Origin: Plazaster borealis
Lineage: Eukaryota; Echinodermata; Asteroidea; Forcipulatida; Labidiasteridae
Reading direction: 5' to 3'
DNA: 64,000 bases
NCBI GenBank assembly: GCA_021014325.1
Contig: CM037473.1
Location: 21,752,822 to 21,816,821 of the forward strand
The notes under the pieces were generated by a model that did no database searches, had not been told where the DNA came from, and saw nothing but the letters and a program-made list of their open reading frames with translations. Shown here one piece after another: positions 1 to 10,445 of the stretch. A program made the translations under genes and the position numbers. Numbering within the stretch: position 1 is the first letter of the stretch; each line of letters begins with the position of its first letter.

Positions 1-2646
1 TCCCCTGTTGACCACTACGTCATATAATCTTGTTCTTGGTGATGATGTCACTAATCTATCTTATGTTCTTTCTCAGTGACATCATTGTCAATCAAGACTT
101 CCCCCACTACCAAATTCATATAAATCATCTCCCCAACTTTGACTCTTGGCTTCGACTACTCTTTCGACTTTCACTTAAGCCTTAGTGCAAGACACTCGCC
201 TCTACCATGCCTACGAGCTGGCCCTCTGTACCAATTGTATTGATACAAGTCACCTTATAATAAAATAAGATTAGACCCATAAATTGTTCCAAGCGTACTT
301 TTCTTCAGCCGTCACCTAGAACACACTCCTCCCCGTTCGCATAATATCTCTGCGTTACACACTTACACTGTCAAATAATTATTTCCATGCGTGACTAATA
401 GCCTACGAAAATTGTTTTAGCAGTGACCTCTTCGTGCTTGCTCGCGAAGTTATAGGTAAAAGACGTTGGACTTACGGAAGGGCACTTGTGTGGTCCTGAC
501 AACAATTAAACAAAGGACCCCGAGGCCATCTCAATGGGAACAATGGACCCCTCAAGGAAGTTCTTTAGAAAGGGGAATAATAGAACAACAACAATAGCAG
601 GACCCCACAAATCGGATCCGTATGGCTGGGTGCGCGTAATCGAGAAATTAAACTGTCAAATTATTTCCACTGCCTGCCTATACTCTAAGAAAACTGGTTT
701 AACAGTGACCTTTTTCGTGCCATATTTTCAAATTTCAGACATCAACGTGTCTTGTGACTTGGGTTGTGTTTAAGTATCACCGATATAATTAATCGAAATG
801 AAAGGACAAAAAAGTTCCTAGTGGCAATTTACGTGTCAACGTATTTTTTAGTTTAAATGAAATTACACAGTACAGTCAGCAAGCTCACACGTTTGAATCA
901 CTGTAGTTTATTTCGGTTGCCACAATCGAAATAAGTCCGATGTACAGCTAAACATAAACAATTGTCTTTGTTGCTGCCAAACTGTGATGACGTACCACCA
1001 CTGGATTCGAATGCAATTATGTTCACATGTCAATTATATAGTACACATGCCTATTGAAAACAAGAGGAGAATAAGTAATTTACTATTTGTAATGATATAC
1101 GATGTACTTTCCAGTGAAGTTTTAAGAAAACGTTTCAAAATAAAGCTTCTTCCGATTTATGGGTTATGATACGAATTTAATGATATAATCAATTGTATAA
1201 TGGGCGATTCAAATCCCAATCCAGGTGGGTTGAAACAGTAACCTAGAAACCAATGTAAAGGTTTTGAAACACATTTTATATCAGGGGCTCCATTGGTCAA
1301 ACTAAGTTTTGTGATGCATTAATTTCCCAATAGACAGAGTCCTCATAAAACACCATGTAAGTTATTTGTAAATCTGTTCACTTTGTCTATTTTCAACGTT
1401 ACCAATGTTGTACACATCCTTTAACCTCACGTTTTAAATGGTGTAAAATGTCATTTCATTTGATACTCTTTCAGAGCGAAATTTGAAACATTCACTTCAT
1501 CGGACATAAAAAACAAAAGGGTCTGTACACTCTCATTCCAAAAAGGAATTTGTGCGCAAGACAAACGTTAAATTCAATGCCGTTATGATCAAAACTCAGG
1601 AAAGTACGAACAATTCTCTGCCAAAAAAAAAAAAATGTACAGACCACCATAGGCCTATGCTTGAAATGTGACGACATCGAACGTTTTTATTTTGACAAAA
1701 ATTGCACAATCCATGAACCGATGGCAAAAACGACGGGTAGGCCTATCAATGCCAATCAATGAATCGGACAGAAACACAGTTTAGAATTATTCTATACATA
1801 TATTTTTCTATTGGAATTTTTCTCTAAATGCAATTTGTATGTTGTATTCAACAACTCATTTGCACACGTATACACGTGTTCCAATTTTTTTAAGCAATTT
1901 GATGACGAAGAGAAAGTTGTAAATAAATTTCACAATCGCGGCGTCATGACAACCACTGACGCTATTTTGTCTGCAGAATGGTCATGTTCAAGTAGGTCAT
2001 GAATGTAAACTAGCAATCGGCAAACCAGTTCAAGACGAAGTCGCACACCTCAATATTATCCACTGAACGCACATAAGATTTATTAATGAACCAATCAGTT
2101 CGTTACACAGCCAAACAATAATAAAACTCTACAAAGGATGATACAGGCACTTTGCAATAATACAATTAAAACTAAATTAGTTTATAATAAATGAATTTAC
2201 AATCAAGATATTTACCCTGCATCAAATAGTGCCCATCACGAATATTTCTCCAAGCCGAGTTTTACCCTTTGAAAATTCTAAACTATTTAAAATAAAACGA
2301 CTTTTATTAAAATATAAATATCCCCCTTGCATATAATTATGACGACACAAGTTCAAACAGCGCCCCACGGAGGTCAAATGACTGGCTGAGAGAGCTGTGC
2401 GTTTCCGTTGTTTGACCCTCAGCGATGGCTGCCTATATACGCAAGAGGTTTATTCCTGTTCTGAATTTTTATCAGTTATTCCCTCTAAACTAATGCTTCT
2501 TAGAATAGTATCAAATATATAATGAGTTTGTGAACAGAATACTCAAGCCTAGTAATAAAATGTTTAATTGAAGTACATGTACAACTTAAAATGTAGCAAC
2601 ATGTCTGTGTAAACTTCCACACATAAATATGAATTATTATTTAACC
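1..2646. other. No gene seen (5' flank)
   Basis: Apart from the dispersed repeat at 486-622, I see only AT-rich noncoding sequence. The short open frames here have no recognisable domain and no convincing splice or promoter context. Confidence 0.5.
486..622. repeat. Dispersed repeat (TGTGGGGT family), copy 1
   Basis: This stretch contains words such as aataatagaacaacaacaat and aggaccccacaa. They recur in reverse complement at 11655-11795 and 26525-26655. The shared words show an interspersed repeat of about 130 bp. I could not define its ends or class. Confidence 0.5.
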
Positions 2647-3122
2647 TTAACCCTATAAGGACCGGTTTTTTTTGTACCTCGGCCGGAGATGCGGGTAAAA
2701 GGGGGCACAGGTGGGGTTCGGTCACGGCCGATTTTCTTGAAACTTTCCCACAAATGTTCCATGAAAAAACATTTTAACTTTGGCCCCATATTTTCTCTGT
2801 TTTAGTTCAATTTTTTTCCATTTTATTGGCAGTCATTTTTGTTATGACACAAGGACAATTAGATACATCAGACTCACCTTTTTATAAATTAAATTTAAAA
2901 AATTATGATTTTTTTCTTCAAAGTATATACAAATTTATTGTAACGTAAAAATATTGGTACTAAGGTAAAAAATGGATGTCATGGTAACAGTAGATCCCCA
3001 ATTCAATTTGTTTGTTATGATTGTGACCCCATAATATTTCACAAAATTTGGTAGTAATTGATCTTGCTGTTGAAAAGTTATAAGCAAAAATGTCAGAGGG
3101 GGAGGGTCCTTAAAGGGTTAAT
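2647..3122. mobile_element. MITE with TTAACCCT-AAGGACC ends
   Basis: The left end reads TTAACCCTATAAGGACC and the reverse complement of the right end reads TTAACCCTTTAAGGACC, one mismatch in 17. The length is 476 bp with TTAA at both tips. It has no coding capacity. Insertion at TTAA is typical of piggyBac- or Kolobok-like elements; the superfamily is inferred. Confidence 0.65.
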
Positions 3123-3387
3123 CACGTCGTTGAAACCGTTAAAATTAGAAGTATTTAATGAAATGACAAATTGTAAACACTATAACTAACACATAAACAT
3201 TCATCTAAAAGGAACAAGTAATGGATTGGCCTAAAATTGCGATTCAGATGTACGCCTCTCAGAGGAAGAACTTCACATAATCTTACATTTCATGGAAGTT
3301 GCACGGTAAGATTTTATTCGCATTTGATATGAAGAACTTAATGGGGCTCATCTCAAAACTTGTTCAGCTATCCATTTTATACAATTC

Positions 3388-3730
3388 TTAAAGGGAACGT
3401 ACACGTTTGGTAATTGTCGATGACCAGTGTTCTCATTTGGTGTATCCCAACATATGCATAAAATAACAAGCCTGTGAAAATTTGGGCTCAATTGATCATC
3501 GAAGTTGCAAGAAAATGGTGAAAGAAAAAACACCCTTGTTGTACAAATTTGTGCATGCTTTCAGATCTAGGAATAAAAACTTCTTGCAAGAAGTTTTTAT
3601 TATTTTAGTGAGAAATTACCTCTTTCTCAAAAACTACGTTACTTCAGGGGGAGTCGTTTCTCACAATGTTTATACTATTTTATGCTAAAATATATTTTGA
3701 GTAATTACCAAACGTGTACGATGCCTTTAA
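3388..3730 (+). mobile_element. MITE family A (GTACACGTTTGGTAAT), copy 1
   Basis: The element is bounded by TTAA. The start reads cgtacacgtttggtaattgt and the end is the inverse, taattaccaaacgtgtacg. The interior contains ggtgtatcccaacatatgca and ttgggctcaattgatcatcg, which recur in all other copies. It is non-coding and the commonest repeat in the window, with copies near 8.95, 27.06, 29.18, 45.88, 58.2 and 58.8 kb. This copy is flanked by a 48-bp direct duplication (see findings). Confidence 0.8.
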
Positions 3731-4039
3731 GGGGGCTCATCTCAAAACTTGTTCAGCTATCCATTTTATACAATTCTTAACACGAGACAAGATGAACAAT
3801 TTATCATAATAAGTGACCAGTGCAGCATCTCGCCTGCCAGGAAATATTCTGGATTACTTAAGGCCACTCTTTGTGGATGACATGGTCCGCACAAATATTA
3901 AAAAGATACACAATCTTAAAACTTATACAAAAAATGCAGAACGGTGGCCCTTGAATTCCAACAATGAATTATGGTATAGTCACAGTTCTAGAAAGATATG
4001 AAACAGTCCTTACTTTTGTAGAAGACCAACAAAGGAAAA

Positions 4040-4432
4040 AAACATTATTACCAAAGTAAAGTTAGCAGTAGCCATTTGAACACGAGACTGTGACAAGCAC
4101 TGTAGTATTGATAGTATACCGTTAACTTATATTTTGAGAAAGGATTCTCTTCGACGTAATATGGTTTGGATAAAATTATTTGTCACCCCAAAACATTTGA
4201 ATCGGAGAAACGATTCATGCATGAATCGCCAGAGATGAGGTTGGTACCCGCCGTCACCTCGCAAAACGTGGATGGATTCTACGTTCTTGTAAAAACAGGT
4301 TTTTGCTGTTTTCTCAGCAATACTGTATTCAGCTAAAACATTCACATGTGACTGTTATTGTATCTTTCTTTATAATTTTGCCTGTAAATCAGCATAAGGT
4401 TGATAAAAACCAATCTATGACCCCACATTTAA
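4040..4432 (-). mobile_element. MITE family B (GGGTCATAGATTGGT), truncated copy
   Basis: The segment ends with caatctatgaccccacattt followed by TTAA-like sequence. It shares the interior words atggtttggataaa and attcatgcatgaatcg with the complete copy at 16072-16513. The left terminal repeat is not visible, so this copy is probably truncated. The open frame across it is not a gene. Confidence 0.55.
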
Positions 4433-5940
4433 AAACTAATGTGACACTACCACAACATTGAGATACAGTCACCAAGTTGGGTGATCTTCGGCCTCCGCTC
4501 TGCAAAAACTATTAGAAGGAGGTACACTAAAAATGTTAAGATATAACTATTATTTTAAGACATTACATTTTCTGTGCAAGATATCACGAATGTTAAGCCC
4601 TGTTTTGTTGTGTTTTGTTTTAACCAGTCACTGTCTTGTCACTTTACCCACATTACGATAGTGAATATCCTTAAATTTTGTGTATGTATTGGCTTCTCTG
4701 GTTAACATAAATGTTTTGTCCTCAATTCTATTTTTGTTGTCAGACAGTCACTAGAATCTAATTAACCACGATGTAAAGCACAAACATACAAAAAACATCA
4801 ACAATCTTTTTAAAAATAAATACTTTAAAGTAATGTTAGTCTCTTTTTCACCAAAATGAATTTGATGTATTTTGTCGTATTTACTTGTATTATGGCGTTG
4901 ATCTACCAATATTTTCTCTTTGCATTGACAATGACAGTCCTAATGACCGTTTCTGTATCTGAATAGCCCATATGCATGTCCTAATGCGCATGATCGTCGC
5001 ACAAAGGATTCTTGGTGAAATCCGAGTCAAAGTAACCTTGGTAACCATCATGTCGGTACACAACTATTAAACCTATATGCACCGTTACATAAAAACTTCC
5101 CAAGATGCAGTGGGGGTGTAATTTTAAGATGGCGCTTGTGCATATGGGATTATTAGCCTTATGGCTTCGGCAGCGGTTTGGCGACCCCAACCAGAAACAT
5201 GTTTGAGCTTCGATCATTGTTTACAACACTTCGCCGTGGGATCGCACAGTCATTGACTGTACCGTTGTAAACAAATTTTAAGCGTTTTCGCGTGGGCGGT
5301 TGATGACGCGGCTGTTCCGACCAAACCGTAACCGGACGCAGCCTCAGGGGAGTTTGGTCATAGGATTTGCACTGAAGAAATGCATTGCAACAAAATTCAG
5401 GTGGGTCGCCAAACTTTGCCAGAAGGGCTAAGATTTATCGTAACACTTTTGATCATTCCGTCAGCAACAAAGATTGCCTTACAATCCATCTATCTTAAAA
5501 ACATGGTAAATTTAACTGTCACTATCAGTTAAATGCAATAAAAACAAACTGCTTCAACAAATAATTTACTCATGTTAAGCCTGCTTTTATGACATTACCT
5601 CTGCAGGGGGTTCAATCAGCCGGCGATCGGCGGGTAGGTCGCAGCCGAGTGCCTGAAATTTTCATTTCGCTGGCCTAAAAGTTTGCGGACCGCTGGTCTG
5701 AAGGAACAATTTAGCTGCACCTCCATAAGGGGCCTGTGTATGTTCGTTTAACACCAGTTCACTGTTTATTGGAGTTGGGTGCAGACAGTACGGTAGAACT
5801 TGCTGGGAGAACTCCCTATATGGTGGGATACTCGTAACATACTTGTACAAATTATGAAGATAACTTATTATAATAACTCTAGTTATAACTTTCTATTTCT
5901 TGGACTTCCATTTTAGGGATGTCTTTGTTTTTCCAATTTA
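4433..5940. other. No gene seen (3' flank of FReD gene)
   Basis: The sequence is AT-rich with no recognisable domain. A segment near 5604-5694 has a hAT-like tip (gcggaccgctg on its right side) but no matching duplication, so it is not called. Confidence 0.45.
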
Positions 5941-5944
5941 TGTA

Positions 5945-5950
5945 TTTATT
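5945..5950 (-). terminator. Poly(A) signal AATAAA of the FReD/FA58C gene
   Basis: The minus strand reads AATAAA about 42 bp past the TAA stop of the terminal exon. This gives a very short 3' UTR and supports 5992 as the true end of the coding sequence. The hexamer is common in AT-rich DNA, so position is the main argument. Confidence 0.55.
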
Positions 5951-5991
5951 TGATCAAAGCAAGCTACATACTCGCCTTTTGTGGATCCTCA

Positions 5992-6197
5992 TTATGGGAA
6001 TCTTCGTATTTGAAACTCAACTTTCACCACTTGATCAAATCTACCTATATCCTCGTCAGATTCTGTCTGGGAGACGTTACGGCAGCGATTATACCACCAT
6101 CCTTGCCCAGACACACTAGCGCAGTTTTCCTCATCCCCATCGTTGTCCTTATCGAAGGTTGAGAATGGTTTCTTGTCAGCCTTATCAAACATATCGC
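5992..6197 (-). CDS. Terminal exon: FReD P-subdomain and stop
   Basis: This is a 206-bp exon with acceptor ccttttatgtacacag, entering in phase 1 and ending at TAA (5992-5994). It codes DMFDKADKKPFSTFDKDNDG, then ENCASVSGQGWWYNRC, and ends VVKVEFQIRRFP. The 'FST.D.DND' calcium site and the 'NCA ... GWWYN.C' disulfide segment are diagnostic of the FReD C-terminal third. The final strand resembles the usual 'SLKFTEMKIRP' ending. Between WWYNRC and that strand only about 19 residues remain, so the usual 'NLNG.Y ... W..W.G' loop, which shapes the ligand pocket, is largely missing. The whole FReD comes to about 196 residues, against roughly 210-220 in typical family members. The exon can accept either the 6295 or the 12370 exon in frame. 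Confidence 0.92.
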
Positions 6198-6294
6198 CTG
6201 TGTACATAAAAGGAGTAAATTCGAGGTTTAATTCAATAATTGTGATACACACCATCAAATTTAGGTTCGTTTTGAACGGGATTATGAAACTCAC

Positions 6295-6436
6295 CTTTAG
6301 TGCCACGAAGTTCGACACTCATCACTGGAACGTTACCGTCAAAATCAGTTGGGATGATTCGAATAACACGTGCTTTAATGGGTTCGTAAAAGTTGCATGT
6401 AACTCGCTTGGATCGTCTACCTGTACCATTAAATAT
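6295..6436 (-). CDS. Exon: FA58C module 2, second half
   Basis: This is a 142-bp exon with acceptor tttcctctcaacag and donor AAAG|gtgagt, phase 0 in and phase 1 out, coding 47 residues: IFNGTGRRSKRVTCNFYEP, then IKARVIRIIPTDFDG, then MSVELRGTK. The 'F.G', 'P..AR.IRI.P' and 'MR/MS.EL.G' motifs are those of the FA58C C-terminal half. The usual final Cys is replaced ('ELRGTK'), matching the missing leading Cys of its partner exon. The last base G and the next exon's GC make a Gly that enters the FReD P-subdomain. Confidence 0.93.
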
Positions 6437-6764
6437 CTGTTGAGAGGAAATATAACAGTAGCTCGTGATCGATCTTTGCGTGTGGTAGAAAACAAGTTCA
6501 TTGCCGTAAATTATAGGAATAAATATCACACCACATTATAGATTTAAATTGGTTTCTTATCGTAATGGCAAACTCGTTCAATTTCAATCTCATCAAGGTG
6601 CGAAGACAATTTCTTCGTCAAAATAAATATGGCTCGCGTGTATAGGCCCTACTATTTTCTGGAGTAATGCTAATAGGTCAAGGTTACGCTTCCGAAATTT
6701 TCCTGATCTCAAGCATGTTGTGAAGTGTTTCATAATAATGCTAAAAATGCCATTCTGAACTTAC

Positions 6765-7093
6765 CTGGTTTGAATGCGGAGATTCCGTAACATTTTGCCA
6801 CGTGGCATCGCGATCACAACACCGGTACTCCACTCGGTACGATTTCACCCAGCTCTCATTGCCTCCCTGCATAACAACACCTTGAAGCTTCACCGTTTTT
6901 CTCAAGTCAAACTGAAGCCAAGGGTGTTTGTCATCAGGGGCTGGACACCATCCTTTATCCTTGTCGTTGTTCAGACGTGCATGTTTGGTTAAGCAACCGT
7001 ATGTAGTATTGTTGCCAGAACTGGATGCATTGATGTTTTCATTGCGAAGGACTCCGTTTTGTAATCCAATGCGATTTTGGTACGATCTATAAA
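6765..7093 (-). CDS. Exon: FA58C module 2, first half
   Basis: This is a 329-bp exon with acceptor tttgttcctctttttcag and a perfect donor CAG|gtaagt, phase 1 in and phase 0 out, coding 109 residues. Motifs in order are IGLQNGVLRNENINASSS, ARLNND, GWCPAP, HPWLQFDL, LQGVVMQGG, WVKSYRVEYRCCDRDATWQ and NVTES. This is a clear F5/8 type C first half ('PWLQ.DL', 'V.GV..QG', 'WV.SY.V.Y'). It has four Cys (GC, WC, RCC) but lacks the usual leading Cys. The first base of its first codon comes from the previous exon: G from 9698, or A from 12370 if module 1 is skipped. Confidence 0.93.
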
Positions 7094-8407
7094 CTGAAAA
7101 AGAGGAACAAAGCTAACATCAAGTGTATGTTGAGAATTCCACTGTTCCATTCTCTGAATCTACCAAAGCTATTATTCTCTACAAATGACAACAAACTTCG
7201 CGTAAACCTCGAATTGTAATACCATTTTTAAATAGTGGACAACAAAACATTGCACTCGTTCAGATAAAGCACATAACATCTTAGTATTTTTTAGGCCTAT
7301 ACATTTTTCTTGAACCAGCAAGAAAATGAATGTACTCTTCTATGTCCACTATATTATTCTCTAAAATGTAAAGGCCCTGTCACACCTTGACGTTTTAGCC
7401 AGCGTATGCTGACGTATGAAAAAGTTGGCGAATACGCTGGCGTACGTCGAATAAGTTATGGGTAAGTTTTGTATAAGTCAACAGCACGCTGAAACACGCT
7501 GGTATACGTCGTAGTAAGGCGAGGTCGTCGAAAATTTGTGTGCATGCACAAACATTGTCGGCGTATGCCAGCGTGTGGCTCATAAATCCCGCATAAGTTG
7601 TAGGTAAGTAATATGATCGTTGACACACGTTCACACACGTTACTTGTAAGTTAATCATAAGTCGACATGCATCATCCCCATCAGAGGTAGACTTGACTGA
7701 AGTCCCAATCCCGTGCCATCGCCAGAAAACTATTGTTTTGTGATTCCCCAACCTGTTCCGCGCGCGGGACAGGGACTTGACGATGCCGCAGTCGCCTGAT
7801 ATGTAAATGTATTCACTTATGAATATGTAAACTTGCTGCGTTATACGTGTTGTCCAATCAAACGCATTCAAAAAGAAGACTCGTTCATTTGTTATTTGTG
7901 GGGGTTAAGTACTTAGATGAGGATTGAAATACGTTTATGAATAATCAATTAATTATAAAAAGAAAGCACTGAATGTTCATTAAAATTAAAGTTAATACGT
8001 TGTAACATACATTTGGGTCGGTTTTGTTTGCAAAATTTGAACTTTGGGAAGTGCAATTCAACGACTTTGGTACCGACACCCACTTGCCTGCTGATGAGTT
8101 TGCCCCCCCCCCACGTGTCACCGCGTTTAGACGCGTGCACTCACAATGTCTTGCAGTCTTGCACTGTGATGTCACAGAGTGTAATGAATATTTTACCGGC
8201 GGGGCAGCGCTTCCACGCTCCCATTGGTTTTGTTCATCTCCCCATTTGGGGAGATTTTCCAATAACAACGTGCAGTGTAAGAAACGACCTCGTCAAGTCC
8301 CATTCTCGGGACCACATTTTGACGGCGAGCGTGCACTGTATGGCTTGTTTGCTCGTTGGCGCGATATGCTTGGGACCTCTCGCACGAGAACGGGACTTGA
8401 ATCAAGT

Positions 8408-8536
8408 CTACATCAGAGGGTGAGGGTGAGGGTGAGGGTGTGGGGATGATGGATCATCGTTGCGTTTACGTCCACGCCCACGGCCACGCGGGCCAGGGGA
8501 CTTCTTGGCAGCGTTCTTCTGAGTTTTCTTCGGCAT
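8408..8536 (-). CDS. Short basic AT-hook-like ORF inside the 7.37-8.92 kb transposon
   Basis: The 42-codon frame starts at ATG 8536 and reads MPKKTQKNAAKKSPGP, then RGRGRGRKRNDD, and ends in a His-Pro repeat encoded by a GGGTGA microsatellite (8415-8446) before the stop. The PRGRGRGRKR core resembles AT-hook or nuclear-localisation sequence. A TATA box lies about 60 bp upstream of the start. It may be the N-terminus of a truncated transposon protein or of a captured host gene. I do not recognise a specific family. Confidence 0.35.
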   Translation of the reverse strand: MPKKTQKNAAKKSPGPRGRGRGRKRNDDPSSPHPHPHPHPLM

Positions 8537-8596
8537 GACGGATGTTGTTGTTGTGATGTCTAGTGCAGTTATGATTTGAATCGTCAAGCGGCAGCC

Positions 8597-8604
8597 TTTA
8601 TATA
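8597..8604 (-). promoter_or_regulatory. TATA box (TATATAAA) of the transposon-borne ORF
   Basis: The minus strand reads ccctatataaaggctgccgc, 61 bp upstream of the ATG at 8536. Spacing leaves room for a start site about 30 bp downstream and a short leader. No other TATA-ATG pair in the element is as well placed. Confidence 0.45.
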
Positions 8605-8948
8605 GGGTACGACACGTGATCGTCGGCGATACGCTCCGTGCGCTGTGCATAAGTTAGACTATCGTTGGGCATAAGTTGTGAACGCCGGCAACACGCCAAG
8701 CATTCGTTGGTATTCGTTGGTATAAGTTATATAAACGTTATGGAAACGTTCTATGTCAGTTACTACTACGGTATGTATACGTCCAACTCGTTATGAATAC
8801 GCTTTGCATACGCTCAAAACTGAAAAAACATCGAAAGTTCAGCGTATGCCAGCGTTTTAGAGAATTTTTCACACGTCGGCATACGTTGGCTAAAACGTCA
8901 AGGTGTGACAGGGCCTTTAGTAACTGTTTGGTGTATGTGACTGTTACC

Positions 8949-9290
8949 TTAAAGGTATTGTACACTTTTGGTAACAGCTCAAAATCAGTGTCCACATTTT
9001 GTGTGATTCAACATATGCATGAACAAACAAACCTGTGAAAGTTTGAGCTCAATTGGTCATCGAGGTCACGAGAAACTTAGAGAAAAGAGACCTTATGTGT
9101 TTTCTGTTTTTTCAAACTATCGCGCGAGATAAAAACTTGTTTTACTCATTTCTCAGAAACGATAGCATCTTAGGCAGAAATATTTTAAGGAACCCTTTCT
9201 ACCATTACTTACTTTAAATCATGCAAGTTATGTGTGAATCTGTGAACATTTGTGTTTTTCCATCTTACCAATAGTGTACAGGGCCTTTAA
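8949..9290 (+). mobile_element. MITE family A, diverged subfamily
   Basis: TTAA-bounded, starting ggtattgtacacttttggta and ending ttaccaatagtgtacagggc. The interior words caacatatgcatgaacaaac and agctcaattggtcatcgag match family A. It lies only 30 bp from the right end of the 7.37-8.92 kb transposon. Confidence 0.7.
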
Positions 9291-9697
9291 GTAATCTCTA
9301 ATGATGAAGGGAAACGTTTGAAGACAACCGGCCCATTTTTCATAGAGCATGCTTTAGCACAAAATGTAGCTAAGCACAACCAAATTATGCTTTCCAGAAT
9401 AAGGTTACCAGCCAAAATACTATTTCACAAAGTACCATCTGTGACTGGTACCTTGCTTATTTCTGCTTAGCAGAAAATGTGTAAGCAATATTTTCAGCTT
9501 GAGCAGCTCTATGAAATTGGGCCTGCGTAGAGGTGCTGAAGCAGAAAATATTGTTTGACAAAATGGTATACGCGACATCATGTTTTGGATGATATCCTAA
9601 ATCCGGTAAGCATAGTTGTTTTTGTGCTTAGCTACTTTTTGTGCTTTAAAAGCAGCTCGTGGAAAAGGGCCCTGGTCTTTAACATATTATATTATAC

Positions 9698-9824
9698 CTT
9701 TGCATCCGATGGGTACAATATGCACAGATTGACTCAGATTTCCTTCGGGTTTTATACGAACATACCGCGTCTTATTCGCCATGCCAAACATAATGGTGAC
9801 CCCTGCGGTGTTATTCTTGAGCTT
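9698..9824 (-). CDS. Exon: FA58C module 1, second half
   Basis: This is a 127-bp exon found by reading for the missing half of module 1. Its acceptor is ctctgttactgttgtag and its donor is AAAG|gtataa, phase 0 in and phase 1 out. Forty-two codons read KLKNNTAGVTIMFGM, then TRYVRIKPEG, then IVPIGCK. The 'RY.RI.P' strand and the closing 'GC' are typical of the C-terminal half of FA58C. The closing Cys can pair with the first Cys of the 10195-10445 exon, as is usual in this family. It makes no notable long minus-strand ORF, and a plus-strand frame overlaps it. The second module has its intron at the same homologous point and phase, which supports the call. Confidence 0.78.
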
Positions 9825-10194
9825 CTACAACAGTAACAGAGGGGAAATCGATTATTAAACCCTATCCATTATACAATTCTTTTTATAAAGTAAAATTTTC
9901 AAATTTTCGATAATTTTGTGAATTATATTTGAATAGTTTATTTTATTTCAATATATTTCATAACTGATATTAGAAAAGAGAATAGCTGTTGCAAACTGCC
10001 TACCAACCGAACGTACCTATGGTATAAATGCAAAACAAAAATGATAGGTAGTGGCCTAAACAAAAATAGTTAGTGGCCTAAACTAGGACGGAAACGTCAG
10101 GCCACTAACTATTTTTTGCATTGAACTGAGACATCAAAACGTGGCTGTACAGGGTAATTGTTGTTTAAACGGCCGATAATAATTATAATTTTAC

Positions 10195-10445
10195 CATTGG
10201 TTTATTGCGAGATCCGTTTGTAGTTACATCTGTCCACGTGCTATTGTCATCACTGTACTCAACTCGGTACTCCATTTCTTGACCCCTTATAAATACACCT
10301 GTCACCTCAAACATTTCCCCCGCTTCGATCCTATACCAAGGAGTGCGTTCGTTTGTTTTGGGGCGCCACCATCCCGACGACTCACTAGCATTACTCGATA
10401 CAGTTATTTTGATTGCGTTGTTCTTCATTTTATGACTTTTACAGA
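10195..10445 (-). CDS. Exon: FA58C (discoidin) module 1, first half
   Basis: This is a 251-bp exon with a strong pyrimidine tract and acceptor ...cttcttttttgcag, and donor ATG|gtaaaa. It enters in phase 1 and leaves in phase 0. The 83 codons begin with CKSHKMKNNAIKITVSSN and include GWWRP, TPWYRIE, VTGVFIRGQ and YRVEYSDDNSTWTDV. These are the FA58C hallmarks: the N-terminal disulfide Cys, the 'I..SS' spike region, 'W' with 'PW..I', 'VTGV.I.G' and 'Y.V.YS.D...W'. The module is short and divergent. The frame stays open upstream of the acceptor and would read a hydrophobic, signal-peptide-like leader (see findings), so this could instead be a first exon in some transcripts. Confidence 0.82.

Larger units (their letters stand above)
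7371..8917 (-). mobile_element. 1.55-kb TIR DNA transposon with TA flanks
   Basis: The left end reads AAGGCCCTGTCACACCTTGA and continues CGTTTTAGCCAGCGTATGC. The right end is its inverse, with nearly 40 matching bases and weaker similarity beyond. TA dinucleotides flank both tips, consistent with a TA or TWA target. Subterminal sequence is rich in inverted CGTATGCC/GGCATACG words, as expected for transposase-binding arrays. The element has no transposase domain that I can see, only the short basic frame described next, so it is probably non-autonomous. It lies in the intron between the 9698 and 7093 exons. Confidence 0.75.

Noticed and set aside
5604..5694. Mini-hAT element
   Set aside because: Tips look hAT-like (CAG...CTG), but there is no 8-bp target duplication and the inverted repeat is poor.
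7395..7871. 158-codon minus-strand ORF
   Set aside because: It lies wholly inside the TIR transposon and translates the inverted GTATGCC words. No transposase motif.
8013..8449. Overlapping 136- and 141-codon plus-strand ORFs
   Set aside because: Both are chance frames in the GC-richer interior of the TIR transposon, with no domain and no codon bias evident.
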